Shown here piece by piece: positions 1-10,726 of a stretch of DNA of 64,000 bases. Location: assembly GCA_013177825.1 (NCBI GenBank), contig JABLXX010000006.1, positions 1 through 64,000 on the forward strand, written 5' to 3'. The notes beneath the pieces are model-generated. The model did no database searches. It had not been told where the DNA came from and worked only from the letters and a program-made list of their open reading frames with translations. The position numbers were made by a program, and so were the translations under genes. Positions within the stretch are counted from its first letter, which is position 1; each line of letters opens with the position of its first letter. The stretch comes from Syntrophaceae bacterium (GTDB lineage Bacteria > Desulfobacterota > Syntrophia > Syntrophales > PHBD01).

Positions 1-124
1 GCTCCGCCAGGTTCTCTCCGGCCCGTCCCTGAAACGCCCCCCGTCAGCGGGAAAGACGCTGGCAAAGGGCAAGAAACCCCAGGACATCATTCCCCTGGAA
101 GATGGCGATTTCAAGGATTTCTGA
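1..124 (+). CDS. Methyl-accepting chemotaxis protein, C-terminal tail (5' truncated)
   Basis: The window opens inside a reading frame that ends at TGA 122-124. The visible 40 residues are a basic, flexible linker followed by a tail reading IIPLEDGDFKDF. A nearly identical tail ([13 protein letters not shown]) ends the complete MCP at 8638-10569. This makes the fragment the C-terminus of a chemoreceptor whose sensor and signalling domains lie upstream of the window. The gene abuts cheR with no gap and is probably co-transcribed with it. The conserved tail is a candidate docking peptide for adaptation enzymes (inference). Confidence 0.8.
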   Translation, partial: LRQVLSGPSLKRPPSAGKTLAKGKKPQDIIPLEDGDFKDF

Positions 125-125
125 G

Positions 126-965
126 ATGACTCTCTTTCAGGCCGCCACAGAACTGAAAGATAACGAGTACGACAAGATCAGCCGTCTTGTCTACCAGCAG
201 TGCGGCATCTGCCTGCATGAAGGCAAGAAGGACCTTGTCAAGGCAAGACTCGGCAAGCGCCTGCGGGAAGGAGGGTTCAAGTCGTTTCTGGATTACTACA
301 AGTACGTGACGACGGAGGAGGGAACGGATGAGCTGGTCACCATGATCGACTCCATCTCCACCAACGTCACATACTTCTTCCGGGAGGAAAAGCATTTCCA
401 GAAACTGACGGCCCTGCTTCCCGAGGTTGCCCGGGAAAAAGAAAAGGGGGGACGGACCGACATGATCCGAATCTGGACGGCGGGCTGCTCCACCGGTGAG
501 GAACCGTATTCCGTCGCCATGACGGTGAGCGAATGCCTCAAGGATCGTCGGACGTCCTTCCATATCACGGCCACGGACATCTCTACCCGTGTTCTCCAGA
601 CGGCCAGGCGCGGCGTCTATCCGGCGGACAAGGTGAAAGGCATCCCGCCGCCGCTGATGAAGCGCTATTTGCAATATGGAACGGGTACCTCGGAAGGCCA
701 GATCCGGATCAAGCGGGAACTCCGCGATCGCATCATGTTCGAGCGGTTCAACCTGATGGATATCCCTCGTTTCAATCAGCCGTTTGACTTCATCTTTTGC
801 CGGAACGTGATGATTTACTTCGACAAACAGACGCAGAGCGCCGTCGTGAAACGCTTTTACGACGTGCTGCAACCGAACGGCCACCTCTTTATCGGCCATT
901 CGGAGACCCTGACGGGTCTCGACCACCAGTTCCATTACGTGCAGCCCAGTATTTACAGGAAATAA
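126..965 (+). CDS. cheR: CheR, chemotaxis protein-glutamate O-methyltransferase
   Basis: This cytoplasmic enzyme transfers methyl groups from S-adenosylmethionine to glutamates of chemoreceptors. The 279 residues are typical of the family: an N-terminal helical domain (about 1-85) and a Rossmann methyltransferase domain. The SAM motif WTAGCSTGEEPY lies near residues 117-128, and FIFCRNVMIYFD follows further on. ATG 126 was chosen because AAGG at 113-116 gives good spacing. An in-frame ATG at 102 would overlap the preceding MCP by 23 bases and is the alternative. It is the first che enzyme of the cluster and cheY follows after 32 bases. Confidence 0.95.
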   Translation: MTLFQAATELKDNEYDKISRLVYQQCGICLHEGKKDLVKARLGKRLREGGFKSFLDYYKYVTTEEGTDELVTMIDSISTNVTYFFREEKHFQKLTALLPEVAREKEKGGRTDMIRIWTAGCSTGEEPYSVAMTVSECLKDRRTSFHITATDISTRVLQTARRGVYPADKVKGIPPPLMKRYLQYGTGTSEGQIRIKRELRDRIMFERFNLMDIPRFNQPFDFIFCRNVMIYFDKQTQSAVVKRFYDVLQPNGHLFIGHSETLTGLDHQFHYVQPSIYRK

Positions 966-997
966 GGCGAGCCCCGGCTCCGCGCAAAGGAGACAAC

Positions 998-1420
998 ATG
1001 TCCTTCAACATCCTCATTACCGACGATTCGCTCTCCATGAGGGCTGTGATCCGCAAGGTCATCACCCTGTCGGGGATCCCCGTGACGGAGTGCTTCGAAG
1101 CCGCCAACGGACGCCAGGCCCTGGAGATCCTTTCCCGGAACTGGGTGGACGTCATCATTTCCGACATCAACATGCCGGAGATGAACGGCATGGAACTGCT
1201 GAAGGAACTGAAGCAGGACAACCTGTTTCAGGAGATTCCCGTGATCATCGTCTCCACCGAGGGAAACCGGGAACGGATTGAGGAGGCGGAACGCATGGGC
1301 GCCCGGGGATTCCTCAAGAAACCCTTTGTGCCGGAAGAGTTGCGATCGGAACTGTATCGCATTCTGGGGCTCACCGAGGAAGGCATGTATCAGGACGACT
1401 CGGAATCCTGTGATTTCTGA
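998..1420 (+). CDS. cheY: CheY-type single-domain response regulator
   Basis: A 140-residue stand-alone receiver. The acidic pair DD (9-10), phosphoacceptor Asp56 in SDINMPEMNG, a conserved Thr/Ser region in IIVSTEG, and Lys in FLKKPF are all visible, so it should accept phosphate from CheA. A strong ribosome site (AAAGGAG, 985-991) precedes ATG 998. The open frame extends upstream into cheR in another frame, but that extension has no receiver-like sequence. It has about 15 residues beyond the usual receiver end. It lies between cheR and cheB, as expected for the diffusible output of this pathway. Confidence 0.93.
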   Translation: MSFNILITDDSLSMRAVIRKVITLSGIPVTECFEAANGRQALEILSRNWVDVIISDINMPEMNGMELLKELKQDNLFQEIPVIIVSTEGNRERIEEAERMGARGFLKKPFVPEELRSELYRILGLTEEGMYQDDSESCDF

Positions 1421-2476
<1,056 letters not shown>

Positions 2477-2479
2477 GAC

Positions 2480-4705
2480 ATGGAAAAAGACAAACTCGCG
2501 AACAAAATCGATGAAATGGCCTCTGACTTCCTGTTTCTGGAAGGACAGGAGATCGACATCCCCACGGCGGGAAAGTTCCTCAACTACCTGGAAGGCATTC
2601 TCCAGGAAGCGGCATCCGAAGAATTCGCTCCGCTTCAGAGAATTGCCGGGGGCATGAACCTCCTCCTGGAGAGGATGGTGATCGACGCCCTGGACGACAA
2701 GAAGGCCGGCTTCGCCGCCCTCGAGTCGGGCCTGCAGCTTCTGCAGGGAATGGTCCGGGACGCGGGGCTTCCCGAGCAGACGGGACCGGACCCGACGGCA
2801 TTCCTGAAAAGCGTGACGGCGCTAACCGGGGTCGTCATGACGGAAACCGCGGCGGAAGCGGATTCGCCAGCAGCGGAAGCGGCGTCGGAGTCTGCGGAAA
2901 CCGCTCCACCGGAAGAAGATCCAGACGCGGTCGCATTTCAGGACGAAGGGCTGCTGCGCGACTTCATCATCGAAGCGCTGGAATACATCGGGGAGATCGA
3001 GGTCAACATCCTGAACCTGGAGCAGAACCCGGAAGATCGCGAATACATCAATGTCATCTTCCGGCCTTTTCACTCCATCAAGGGCGTTGCCGGTTTTCTC
3101 AATCTGAACACCATCCGGACCCTGGCCCATAACCTGGAAAACCTCCTGGACAGGGCACGCAACGGTGAACTGTCCGTGACCCCTCCCGTCATCGACGTGG
3201 TCCTCGACGGAGCGGACGCGGTGAAATCCATGGTCGTCCAGCTCAAGGACAGGCTCGAGGGGCGAACGGCAGCGGCGGAGCCTGTCGATACGACGTCCAT
3301 CTACGAGCGCATCAAGGCCATCGAAGAGGGCCGCGCCGACCCGGCCCAAAAGCCGGCGAAACTGGGAGAGATACTCAAGACCGACGGCGTCATCACGGAA
3401 AAAGAGCTTGATGCGGGTCTCAAGGCGACACAGGCCGAACCGGGGAAAAAGCTCGGCGAGGCCCTGATCGAGGAGGGAATCGCCACTTCGAAGCAGGTTA
3501 CCCAGGCGCTCAGGAAGCAGTCGGAGCAAGCCACCGATACGGCCACCATCCGGGTCGACATCCGTAAACTGGACGACATGATCGACATGGTGGGAGAACT
3601 GGTCATCACCCACTCCATGATCCAGCAGAACATCAGCCGGACGCTCAACGTCGATCGGTCCCTTACCCAGAATGTGGCCCAGTTTTCCAGGATCACCTCG
3701 GGACTCCAGAGGGCCTCCACCAGCCTGCGCATGGTCCCCATCAAGCAGACCTTCCAGCGCATGTCCCGCCTGATCCGCGACCTGGCAAAGGGCAACGGGA
3801 AAAACGTGGGCGTCGAGATGGAGGGAGAGGACACGGAAATCGACCGCAACATGGTGGACGAGATCTACAACCCCCTGGTTCATCTCGTGCGAAACGCCGT
3901 GGATCACGGGCTGGAAACGCCGGAGGAAAGGCTCAAGACCGACAAGCCCGAGAAAGGCCTTGTCCGGCTGAAGGCCTACCACCGCGGTGGAAACATCATC
4001 ATCGAGATCGCCGATGACGGGCGCGGATTGAACCGGGAAAAGATCCTCCGCAAGGCCGAGAAGTCCGGCCTCATTACGGGCGGGGAAATCATGACGGACC
4101 AGGAAGTGTTCCGGCTGATCCTTCTGCCCGGCCTTTCCACGGCGGAGAAAGTCACGGACGTTTCCGGCCGCGGCGTGGGGATGGATGTGGTCAAGCAGGC
4201 GGTGGAAAAACTCCGGGGCAAGATCGAGATCGAGAGCCACCCTGGAGCGGGGACGAGATTCGTAACGAGTTTCCCCCTCACGCTGGCGATCATCGACGGC
4301 ATGATCGTCCAGGTGGGACCGGAACGGTACATCCTGCCGACGACGGCCATCAAGAAGGCCCTGCGCCCCTCCGCGGACGCCTATACGAACGCCGTCGGCA
4401 AGGGAGAGATGATCCATGCCATGGGCCGCCTCTTCCCGCTGGTCCGCCTGAACGAGCTGTTTTCCATCGAGGAGTCGGTCAAGGATCCCATGGAGGCGAT
4501 CATGGTCCTTACAGAGGGCGAAGGACGCAGCAAGTGCCTCATGGTTGACGAGATCTTGGGAAAGACGGAAGTCGTGATCAAGAGCCTGGGTGACGGAATG
4601 AAAAATCTCAGAGGGATCTCCGGCGGAGCAATTCTGGGAGACGGGCAGATCGGCCTCATCCTCGACGTGGAAGGAATCTTCGAACTGAGCGAAACAAACG
4701 CCTAG
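2480..4705 (+). CDS. cheA: CheA chemotaxis histidine kinase with extra N-terminal region and KLGEIL-type insert
   Basis: 741 residues. The first 100 residues are helical and HPt-like but lack a phosphorylatable His motif. A true HPt domain follows, with His198 in FHSIKG. Between HPt and the dimerisation domain is an insert with two copies of a KLGEIL / KLGEAL motif (294-299 and 324-329). Next come the P3 dimerisation helices, the HATPase domain (NPLVHLVRNAVDHG near 465-478; DDGRG and GRGVGMDVV further on) and a C-terminal CheW-like P5 domain. It phosphorylates CheY and CheB in response to MCP signals. It sits directly between cheB and an MCP. The insert is discussed under findings. Confidence 0.95.
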   Translation: MEKDKLANKIDEMASDFLFLEGQEIDIPTAGKFLNYLEGILQEAASEEFAPLQRIAGGMNLLLERMVIDALDDKKAGFAALESGLQLLQGMVRDAGLPEQTGPDPTAFLKSVTALTGVVMTETAAEADSPAAEAASESAETAPPEEDPDAVAFQDEGLLRDFIIEALEYIGEIEVNILNLEQNPEDREYINVIFRPFHSIKGVAGFLNLNTIRTLAHNLENLLDRARNGELSVTPPVIDVVLDGADAVKSMVVQLKDRLEGRTAAAEPVDTTSIYERIKAIEEGRADPAQKPAKLGEILKTDGVITEKELDAGLKATQAEPGKKLGEALIEEGIATSKQVTQALRKQSEQATDTATIRVDIRKLDDMIDMVGELVITHSMIQQNISRTLNVDRSLTQNVAQFSRITSGLQRASTSLRMVPIKQTFQRMSRLIRDLAKGNGKNVGVEMEGEDTEIDRNMVDEIYNPLVHLVRNAVDHGLETPEERLKTDKPEKGLVRLKAYHRGGNIIIEIADDGRGLNREKILRKAEKSGLITGGEIMTDQEVFRLILLPGLSTAEKVTDVSGRGVGMDVVKQAVEKLRGKIEIESHPGAGTRFVTSFPLTLAIIDGMIVQVGPERYILPTTAIKKALRPSADAYTNAVGKGEMIHAMGRLFPLVRLNELFSIEESVKDPMEAIMVLTEGEGRSKCLMVDEILGKTEVVIKSLGDGMKNLRGISGGAILGDGQIGLILDVEGIFELSETNA

Positions 4706-4714
4706 GAGGGAACC

Positions 4715-5830
4715 ATGAATTTACGCCAAAGCATGATGATCAACAACTTCTTTTCTGCTGCACTGATCCTGTTTGGGGGAATCATCGGGTACGCCGGGAC
4801 GGTAAATCTTCTCAAAAACTTCCTGAGCCCGCAGGCCCAGGCGATCCTGCTGATCGGGGGAACCCTGGTGGGAGTCATTCTTTGCCTTTTGGGCGGTTGG
4901 CTGACATACCGGTCCATCGCCCGCCGGTTTTCAGGCATCCTGGCCGGACTTTACGACAGCACCGGTCAGGTATCCAGCGCCTCCTCGCAGGTGGCTTCCA
5001 GCAGCCAGGCCCTGGCGGAGGGGACGTCCACGGCGGCCTCGGCCCTCGAAGAAACATCGGCATCCCTGGAGGAACTGTCGTCGATGACCAAAAAAACATC
5101 AGACCATTCCTCCAGCATGACCAAATCCGGGGATGTGACCTTCATGCTCATGAAGAGTTGCCACAAGTCCCTCCGGGAAACCGACTCCTGCATGAAGCGG
5201 ATCGGCACCGCAGGGGAACAGGCCGCCAAGGTAATCAAAACGAGCGACGAAATCGCGTTTCAGATCAACCTGCTGGCGCTGAATGCCGCCGTGGAAGCAG
5301 CCAGGGCCGGAGAGGCCGGCGCCGGCTTTGCCGTGGTCGCCGAAGAGGTCCGGAACCTGGCGATTCGCTCCGCGGAAGCGGCCAGGGACACGGAAACGAT
5401 CATCGGCACAATGTCCGGCCACATCCAGGATGGCGCCTCCCTGGTCGGCAAAACCCTTGAGCAGTTCTATTCCATGGGGGAAGAGGGCAAGAAAACCAAC
5501 GACCTGATCAAGGAAATCAGCGCCGCCTCGGGGGAACAGGCCCAGGGCATCGTGCAGATCAACCAGGCCATCACGGAAATGGACAAGGTGACGCAGCAGG
5601 CCGCTTCCGGCGCCGAAGAGTCGGCCAGCGCCGCTGAGGAACTGGCCGCCCAAGCCCAGCAGATGAACGTGCACCTCGGAGAGGTGGTCTCACTCTTCGG
5701 CATCGACCTGGACGGAATCGCGCAACACGAAACAGAAGCACCGGCCGTTCGCGGCGGGCGGGAGCGGTTGCTTTCGCTCGCTCCGCACCGGCTCGGACAT
5801 ATTCAGACAGCAAACTCTATCGGGAGGTGA
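4715..5830 (+). CDS. Methyl-accepting chemotaxis protein without a periplasmic sensor domain
   Basis: 371 residues. Two closely spaced hydrophobic helices (about 10-30 and 40-62) are joined by a short loop, so there is essentially no extracytoplasmic ligand domain. The cytoplasmic signalling hairpin follows, with the conserved tip region [27 protein letters not shown] interrupted only by FQIN in place of the usual FQTN. The protein probably senses the membrane or cytoplasm, or acts as a helper receptor (inference). It lacks the FKDF tail seen in two neighbouring MCPs. AGGAGGG just upstream supports ATG 4715. The stop codon overlaps the ribosome site of cheW. Confidence 0.9.
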   Translation: MNLRQSMMINNFFSAALILFGGIIGYAGTVNLLKNFLSPQAQAILLIGGTLVGVILCLLGGWLTYRSIARRFSGILAGLYDSTGQVSSASSQVASSSQALAEGTSTAASALEETSASLEELSSMTKKTSDHSSSMTKSGDVTFMLMKSCHKSLRETDSCMKRIGTAGEQAAKVIKTSDEIAFQINLLALNAAVEAARAGEAGAGFAVVAEEVRNLAIRSAEAARDTETIIGTMSGHIQDGASLVGKTLEQFYSMGEEGKKTNDLIKEISAASGEQAQGIVQINQAITEMDKVTQQAASGAEESASAAEELAAQAQQMNVHLGEVVSLFGIDLDGIAQHETEAPAVRGGRERLLSLAPHRLGHIQTANSIGR

Positions 5831-5835
5831 TTCGT

Positions 5836-6354
5836 ATGAGCCAGCAGGAAAACACAACAGCGGTGGAACACATCGGAAAGTCCGCGACCGAGCGCGAGGG
5901 CAAGTACCTGACCTTTACGCTGCACGATGAGGAATACGGAATCGGCATCCTCAAGGTCAAGGAAATCATCGGAATGATGCCGATCACAACGGTCCCCAAG
6001 ACGCCCGGATACGTAAAGGGAGTCATCAATCTCCGCGGGAAGGTCATTCCCGTTGCGGACCTGCGGCTGAAATTCGGGATGGATCCCATGGACTATACCG
6101 AGCGGACCTGTATCATCGTCGTGGAGATCAGCGGAGCGGGAAAGAAAATCCACATGGGCATCGTCGTGGATTCCGTGTCGGAAGTCCTGAACATCAAAGC
6201 AGGAGACATTGAAGACACCCCCAACTTCGGCAGCCGTCTCGACACGGACTACATTCTCGGCATGGCCAAAGCGGGAGGCGGAATCAAAATCCTGCTGGAC
6301 ATCGACGAGATCCTCAACATCGACGAGATCGCCATCATGGAGCGGGCGGCCTGA
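5836..6354 (+). CDS. cheW: CheW, chemotaxis coupling protein
   Basis: 172 residues forming the single CheW/SH3-like domain that bridges chemoreceptors and CheA. Recognisable family segments include YLTFTLHDEEYGIGILKVKEI near the N-terminus and GVINLRGKVIPVADLR, typical of CheW. ATG 5836 is preferred because GGGAGG at 5822-5827 gives eight-base spacing. GTG 5827 in the same frame would overlap the ribosome site. The gene ends the tightly packed part of the cluster. It is followed by a long gap before two further MCP genes. Confidence 0.94.
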   Translation: MSQQENTTAVEHIGKSATEREGKYLTFTLHDEEYGIGILKVKEIIGMMPITTVPKTPGYVKGVINLRGKVIPVADLRLKFGMDPMDYTERTCIIVVEISGAGKKIHMGIVVDSVSEVLNIKAGDIEDTPNFGSRLDTDYILGMAKAGGGIKILLDIDEILNIDEIAIMERAA

Positions 6355-7101
6355 TCGGGCGCAGCACAGGCGGAGAGTGGCGGCAATCGCCGTTTTCAGC
6401 GATTCACCCGTCTGCCTGAAAGGCAGGCGGGAATGGCGGGCTGCGGGTCCCCTTTCGGAGAACCGCATGGTAAGAGAGCTGCGGCGCTTTCGGCCGTGGA
6501 GGGGGAAATCCCCCTCCCGCCGGCAGCCCTGCGGCTGCGGTTGGATCATTTCATTCGACAGACAACATGGAGGCTTAGAAGAACGTTACAATCCCGGACG
6601 TTTCCAGTCGCAACCGCCGCTGGAAACCGTCCGACCAAAAGCGGGAACGATATTCATCGAGGCAAGGTCCGGAGATATTTCCAGACCTGCATGGAAATCG
6701 CACGAGAACCGAGGGCATCGGAATGTTGGCAGGCGTGGCAGCCCACGATTTCATCAATATCCTGGAATCACATTCAGGAATATCGCAACCTGATGTTATC
6801 GAAAAAGCATTCATACCATCTCCATTCCCATTCCAATTCCCACCCGGAACTCGCGCTCCGAGACACCAGACAAGAACCGGCACGGACCTGATCTGACCAC
6901 CCGGCTCCCCGGCCCTGCGGATTGATACGCGCCGCATGCCGGGCCGATGGTCGCGGGACACATGCTTCCCGGTATCTCCCTGTTCGCTCGAACAGGAGAG
7001 GAGATCCAAGACGGCATACCTGCGTCCGGAAGGCTCCGGACGGAGCGAACCGGGCATGCATGACCCTGCAGACGTCCAATCGAGCAACAAAGGAGACACC
7101 G
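6355..7101. other. Long non-coding gap between cheW and the next MCP
   Basis: This 747-base stretch contains no frame that looks like a protein. It holds two perfect hairpins close together: an 8-bp GC stem with a 4-base loop (6498-6517) and a 6-bp stem with loop CTGC (6523-6538). Neither is followed by a T-run, so they are not convincing intrinsic terminators. The final bases contain AAAGGAG, serving the MCP at 7102. It may carry an mRNA leader or a separate promoter for the downstream MCP pair. Confidence 0.4.
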
Positions 7102-8610
7102 ATGTTCTCAAAACTGAAACTACAAACAAAAACCCTGATCTTACTTGTCATATTCGCTGTTTTTTTCTCCGGGACGATCCTGTTCACCATCATGACAGTG
7201 CGCGAAAAAATCATTCTGACCGCCCAGGAAAAATTAAAGGCCGACATGGCCATGGGTTACGCCATGATCAACGATCAATATCCGGGAGACTGGTCCGTCC
7301 GCGACGGGAAGCTGTTCAAGGGGGAAGTGCCGCTGAACGACAACTTTGTCGCCATTGACCGCATTGCCGAGCTTTCAAACGACACCGTGACCATCTTTCA
7401 GGGGGATACAAGGATTGCCACCACGGTGAAAAACGCCTCCGGCGCCCGGGCCGTGGGAACGAAGGCGGCGGCCAACGTCGTGGATACGGTCGTCCGCAAG
7501 GGACAGTCCTATACGGGAAAGGCCAACGTCGTCGGCACCTGGTACCAGACGGCCTATGAACCGATCCGGGACAGCGGGGGCGATGTCGTCGGCATGTTCT
7601 ACGTCGGCGTCCCGGACACGCGCTACAACCAGGTCGTCAGCGACATTGTTCTGAAGGTCTCGATCTTCGGTGCGTCGAGCCTCGTCATCGTCTTCATCCT
7701 GGGGTTCCTGGTCGTCCGTACCATTACGGGGCCGATCCAGCGAATCGCCCGGGGATTGGCGGATGGCGCCGACAAGGTTGCATCCGCATCCGGCCAGGTC
7801 GCATCGGCAAGCCGGTCCATGGCCGAGGGAGCTGCGGATCAGGCCGCCTCCGTCGAGGAAACGTCCGCTTCCATCGAGGAAATGTCATCCATGACCCGGA
7901 AGAACGCAGACAACGCCGGGCTGGCCAAAGCCCACATGTCGGAAGCACGGGATATCGTGGAGCGTGTAAGCCAGCATATGGAAGGCATGGCGGAGGCCAT
8001 TGGGGAGGTGACCCGCTCCAGCGAAGAAACCGGAAAAATCATCAAAACCATCGACGAAATCGCATTCCAGACCAATCTCCTGGCGCTGAACGCCGCGGTG
8101 GAGGCGGCCCGCGCGGGCGAGGCGGGTGCCGGCTTCGCCGTCGTGGCCGGAGAGGTCCGCAATCTGGCCACCCGGGCGGCGGAGGCGGCCCGGAATACGA
8201 CCGGCCTGATCGACAACACGATCACCGTCGTCAAGCAGAGCAACGAGATCATGGGCCGAACCAGGGAGGCATTCGGAGAAAACATGCAGATCGCCTTCAA
8301 GGTCGGCGCCGTCATCGATGAAATCGCCGCGGCCTCGGAAGAGCAGGCCGCGGGCATCCAGCAGATCAGCAGGGCCGTGTCGGAGATCGAGAAAGTGACG
8401 CAACAGGCGGCGAACCATGCCGGCGAGTCCGCGTCCGTCAGCGGGGAACTGAACGCCCAGGCGGAGGCGATCAAAGGGCTCATGGCCGCCCTGTCGGCCC
8501 TGGTCTCCGGGAAGAACGCACTCATGGAACGGGGCCGTCCGAACGGTGTCCCGGTCGCCGGGAAAGCAATCGTTCCGCTGCGCGAATCCGTTTCGAACAA
8601 TTTAACCTGA
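7102..8610 (+). CDS. Methyl-accepting chemotaxis protein with single-Cache-type sensor domain
   Basis: 502 residues. An N-terminal membrane helix (about 9-30) is followed by a periplasmic domain of roughly 150 residues with single-Cache features, such as an [15 protein letters not shown] segment and a late GMFYVGVP strand. A second membrane helix (about 185-205), a HAMP-like linker and the MCP signalling hairpin follow; the tip [19 protein letters not shown] is intact. ATG 7102 was chosen over upstream in-frame starts because AAAGGAG lies just before it and the signal-anchor helix follows. Probably senses a small organic ligand; identity unknown. Confidence 0.92.
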   Translation: MFSKLKLQTKTLILLVIFAVFFSGTILFTIMTVREKIILTAQEKLKADMAMGYAMINDQYPGDWSVRDGKLFKGEVPLNDNFVAIDRIAELSNDTVTIFQGDTRIATTVKNASGARAVGTKAAANVVDTVVRKGQSYTGKANVVGTWYQTAYEPIRDSGGDVVGMFYVGVPDTRYNQVVSDIVLKVSIFGASSLVIVFILGFLVVRTITGPIQRIARGLADGADKVASASGQVASASRSMAEGAADQAASVEETSASIEEMSSMTRKNADNAGLAKAHMSEARDIVERVSQHMEGMAEAIGEVTRSSEETGKIIKTIDEIAFQTNLLALNAAVEAARAGEAGAGFAVVAGEVRNLATRAAEAARNTTGLIDNTITVVKQSNEIMGRTREAFGENMQIAFKVGAVIDEIAAASEEQAAGIQQISRAVSEIEKVTQQAANHAGESASVSGELNAQAEAIKGLMAALSALVSGKNALMERGRPNGVPVAGKAIVPLRESVSNNLT

Positions 8611-8637
8611 TCAATTTCAAGTAGAAAGGAGAGGAAG

Positions 8638-10569
8638 ATGGTTAAAAATTTTTCACTCAAGAAAGGCGGATTACGGTCAAAACTCATGATCGGCGGCTGC
8701 CTGATGGCGCTCGTTCCGGTCATCATCCTCGGGTCCATTGCCGTGTTCAACGCCATGTCGTCGATCCGGCAGGAAACCAGCCAGCAGATCACGGCGGTAT
8801 CAAAGAGCACGGCGGACATGGTGGATTCCGTCCTGGCATCCGAAATGAACGCCATGGGCATGCTCGCACACCGGGATTCGCTGGTTCAGGCCGTCAAGGA
8901 AGTGAATACCGGTGGAAGCACACAGAAGGCCGAAGCGGTCCAGAGAGAACTGACCAAGATGTTTGCCATCGCAAAGGATCGGTATGAAGTCATCGCCGTC
9001 GCCGGAGAGGAAGGATTTAACATTGCCGACAGCCTGAACGGCGCACTCAAGGGCATCAAGATCACTGACAGGGACTACTTCAAGAAAGGGATGCAGGGCC
9101 AGCCCAACGCGGAATCCGTTGTTATTTCGAGAAACAGCAAGCAGCCCATCTGCTCCATCGCCTACCCCGTCAAGGATGAAAGCGGCAAGCCAATCGGCAT
9201 CATCCTCGGGATCGTGAAGATGACGTTTCTTACGGAAAAGATCAACGAGATCAAGCTGGGTAAGACTGGTTACTCGTACATGATCAACCGTGAAGGCACG
9301 GTCGTCGCCTACCCGGATGTTACAAAGATTCTTCAGCTCAACCTGGCCAAAGAACAGGGCATGGAAGAGGTGATGAAACGGGCCATCGCCGGAGAGACGG
9401 GCGTTCAGGAATACACCTACAAGGGAGCCCGCAAATATGCAGGCTTCTCACCGGTCAAGATCAACGGCTGGAGCGTCGTGTCGGCCGTTCCCGTCGACGA
9501 GATGCTGCAGTCCGCCTATACGACAAGGAACATCATTTTCATCGGCGTTGTCGTCTTTGCCTTGATCGCTGCCGTACTGGCGTATTTTGCCGCCGGGTCG
9601 ATCGCCGTCCCCGTCCAGAGGGCTGTGAAAAGGCTGCTCGCCAGCTCCGACGAGATCTCCGCGGCCTCCGGCGAAGTCGCCTCGTCCAGCCAGTCCCTGG
9701 CGGAAGGCGCCTCCGAACAGGCGGCTTCCCTGGAAGAGACTTCCTCCTCCCTGGAAGAGATGTCCTCCATGACGAAACAGAACGCCGGCAACGCCTCCCA
9801 GGCGGACGCCCTCATGAAGCAGGCAAACACCATCGTGACCAAAGCCAACGACTCCATGGAGCACCTGACCAGCTCCATGCGGGAAATCACTGCCGCCAGC
9901 GAGCAAACGTCGAAGATAGTCAAGACAATTGACGAAATCGCCTTCCAGACCAACCTCCTGGCCCTGAACGCTGCCGTGGAAGCGGCGCGGGCCGGGGAAG
10001 CGGGAGCGGGATTTGCCGTCGTGGCGGAGGAGGTGCGGAACCTGGCCATGCGGGCCGCGGAGGCCGCGAAGAACACCTCGGGACTCATCGAGGGCACGGT
10101 CAAGAGGATCCGGGAAGGATCCGACCTGGTCGGGAAGACGAGCGAGGCCTTCAGCGAGGTCGCCGTCAACGCCGCCAAGGTCGGGGAGCTGGTCGGGGAG
10201 ATCGCCGCCGCCTCCAGCGAGCAGGCCCAGGGCATCGACCAGATCAACAAGGCCGTCACGGAAATGGACAAAGTCACCCAGCAGACGGCGGCAAACGCCG
10301 AGGAATCGGCATCCGCTTCAGAAGAGATGAACGCCCAGGCGATGTCCATGAGAGAGGTCGTTCAGGAGTTGATGCTCGTAATCGGAGGAAACGGCCATCA
10401 TGCCGTCGCCGCGGTCCGGAACGCCGGCCTGGCGGGTAAAATGAGGACGCCTCTTCTTGAGCGGCATACCGGAGCGGGGCTGGCATCGGGAAAAAGCACG
10501 GGGCTGGCGGTAAAAAAACCGAGCCAGATCATTCCCCTTGAAGAGGAAACGGAGTTCAAGGATTTCTAG
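8638..10569 (+). CDS. Methyl-accepting chemotaxis protein with double-Cache sensor domain
   Basis: 643 residues. It has an N-terminal membrane helix (about 15-37), a large periplasmic region (about 38-295) of dCache type, a second helix (about 297-320), and the signalling hairpin with tip [19 protein letters not shown]. The dCache signature includes [42 protein letters not shown] and GWSVVSAVP, as in receptors for amino or organic acids. The C-terminus ends in [13 protein letters not shown], matching the MCP fragment at 1-124. A terminator follows at 10585-10617, so this is the last gene of the chemosensory transcript or of its second half. Confidence 0.94.
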   Translation: MVKNFSLKKGGLRSKLMIGGCLMALVPVIILGSIAVFNAMSSIRQETSQQITAVSKSTADMVDSVLASEMNAMGMLAHRDSLVQAVKEVNTGGSTQKAEAVQRELTKMFAIAKDRYEVIAVAGEEGFNIADSLNGALKGIKITDRDYFKKGMQGQPNAESVVISRNSKQPICSIAYPVKDESGKPIGIILGIVKMTFLTEKINEIKLGKTGYSYMINREGTVVAYPDVTKILQLNLAKEQGMEEVMKRAIAGETGVQEYTYKGARKYAGFSPVKINGWSVVSAVPVDEMLQSAYTTRNIIFIGVVVFALIAAVLAYFAAGSIAVPVQRAVKRLLASSDEISAASGEVASSSQSLAEGASEQAASLEETSSSLEEMSSMTKQNAGNASQADALMKQANTIVTKANDSMEHLTSSMREITAASEQTSKIVKTIDEIAFQTNLLALNAAVEAARAGEAGAGFAVVAEEVRNLAMRAAEAAKNTSGLIEGTVKRIREGSDLVGKTSEAFSEVAVNAAKVGELVGEIAAASSEQAQGIDQINKAVTEMDKVTQQTAANAEESASASEEMNAQAMSMREVVQELMLVIGGNGHHAVAAVRNAGLAGKMRTPLLERHTGAGLASGKSTGLAVKKPSQIIPLEEETEFKDF

Positions 10570-10584
10570 AAAACGGATGGACCA

Positions 10585-10617
10585 GGGGGAGGCCGCATGG
10601 TCTCCCCCGAATTTTTT
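10585..10617 (+). terminator. Intrinsic terminator after the chemosensory cluster
   Basis: A 10-bp stem (10585-10594 with 10599-10608, one G-T pair) closes the tetraloop GCAT. A run of six T follows at 10612-10617. It lies 16 bases past the MCP stop and before the convergent cheX-like gene. Confidence 0.85.
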
Positions 10618-10726
10618 GACATGCGGAGAACATGAACCGGAACCGGTATCCTCAAGGTTTTCGAGGCCGACCTGAAAGGGCGGGATCATGCGGAACACCC
10701 GGAGAAAAGCAATCCGAAACATCTTA

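Noticed and set aside
2822-4417. Long antisense open frame opposite cheA
   Set aside because: It mirrors the codon bias of cheA, is His/Asp-rich, and has no domain-like sequence.
6481-6540. Hairpins after cheW as terminators
   Set aside because: Good stems but no T-run, and more than 120 bases past the stop.
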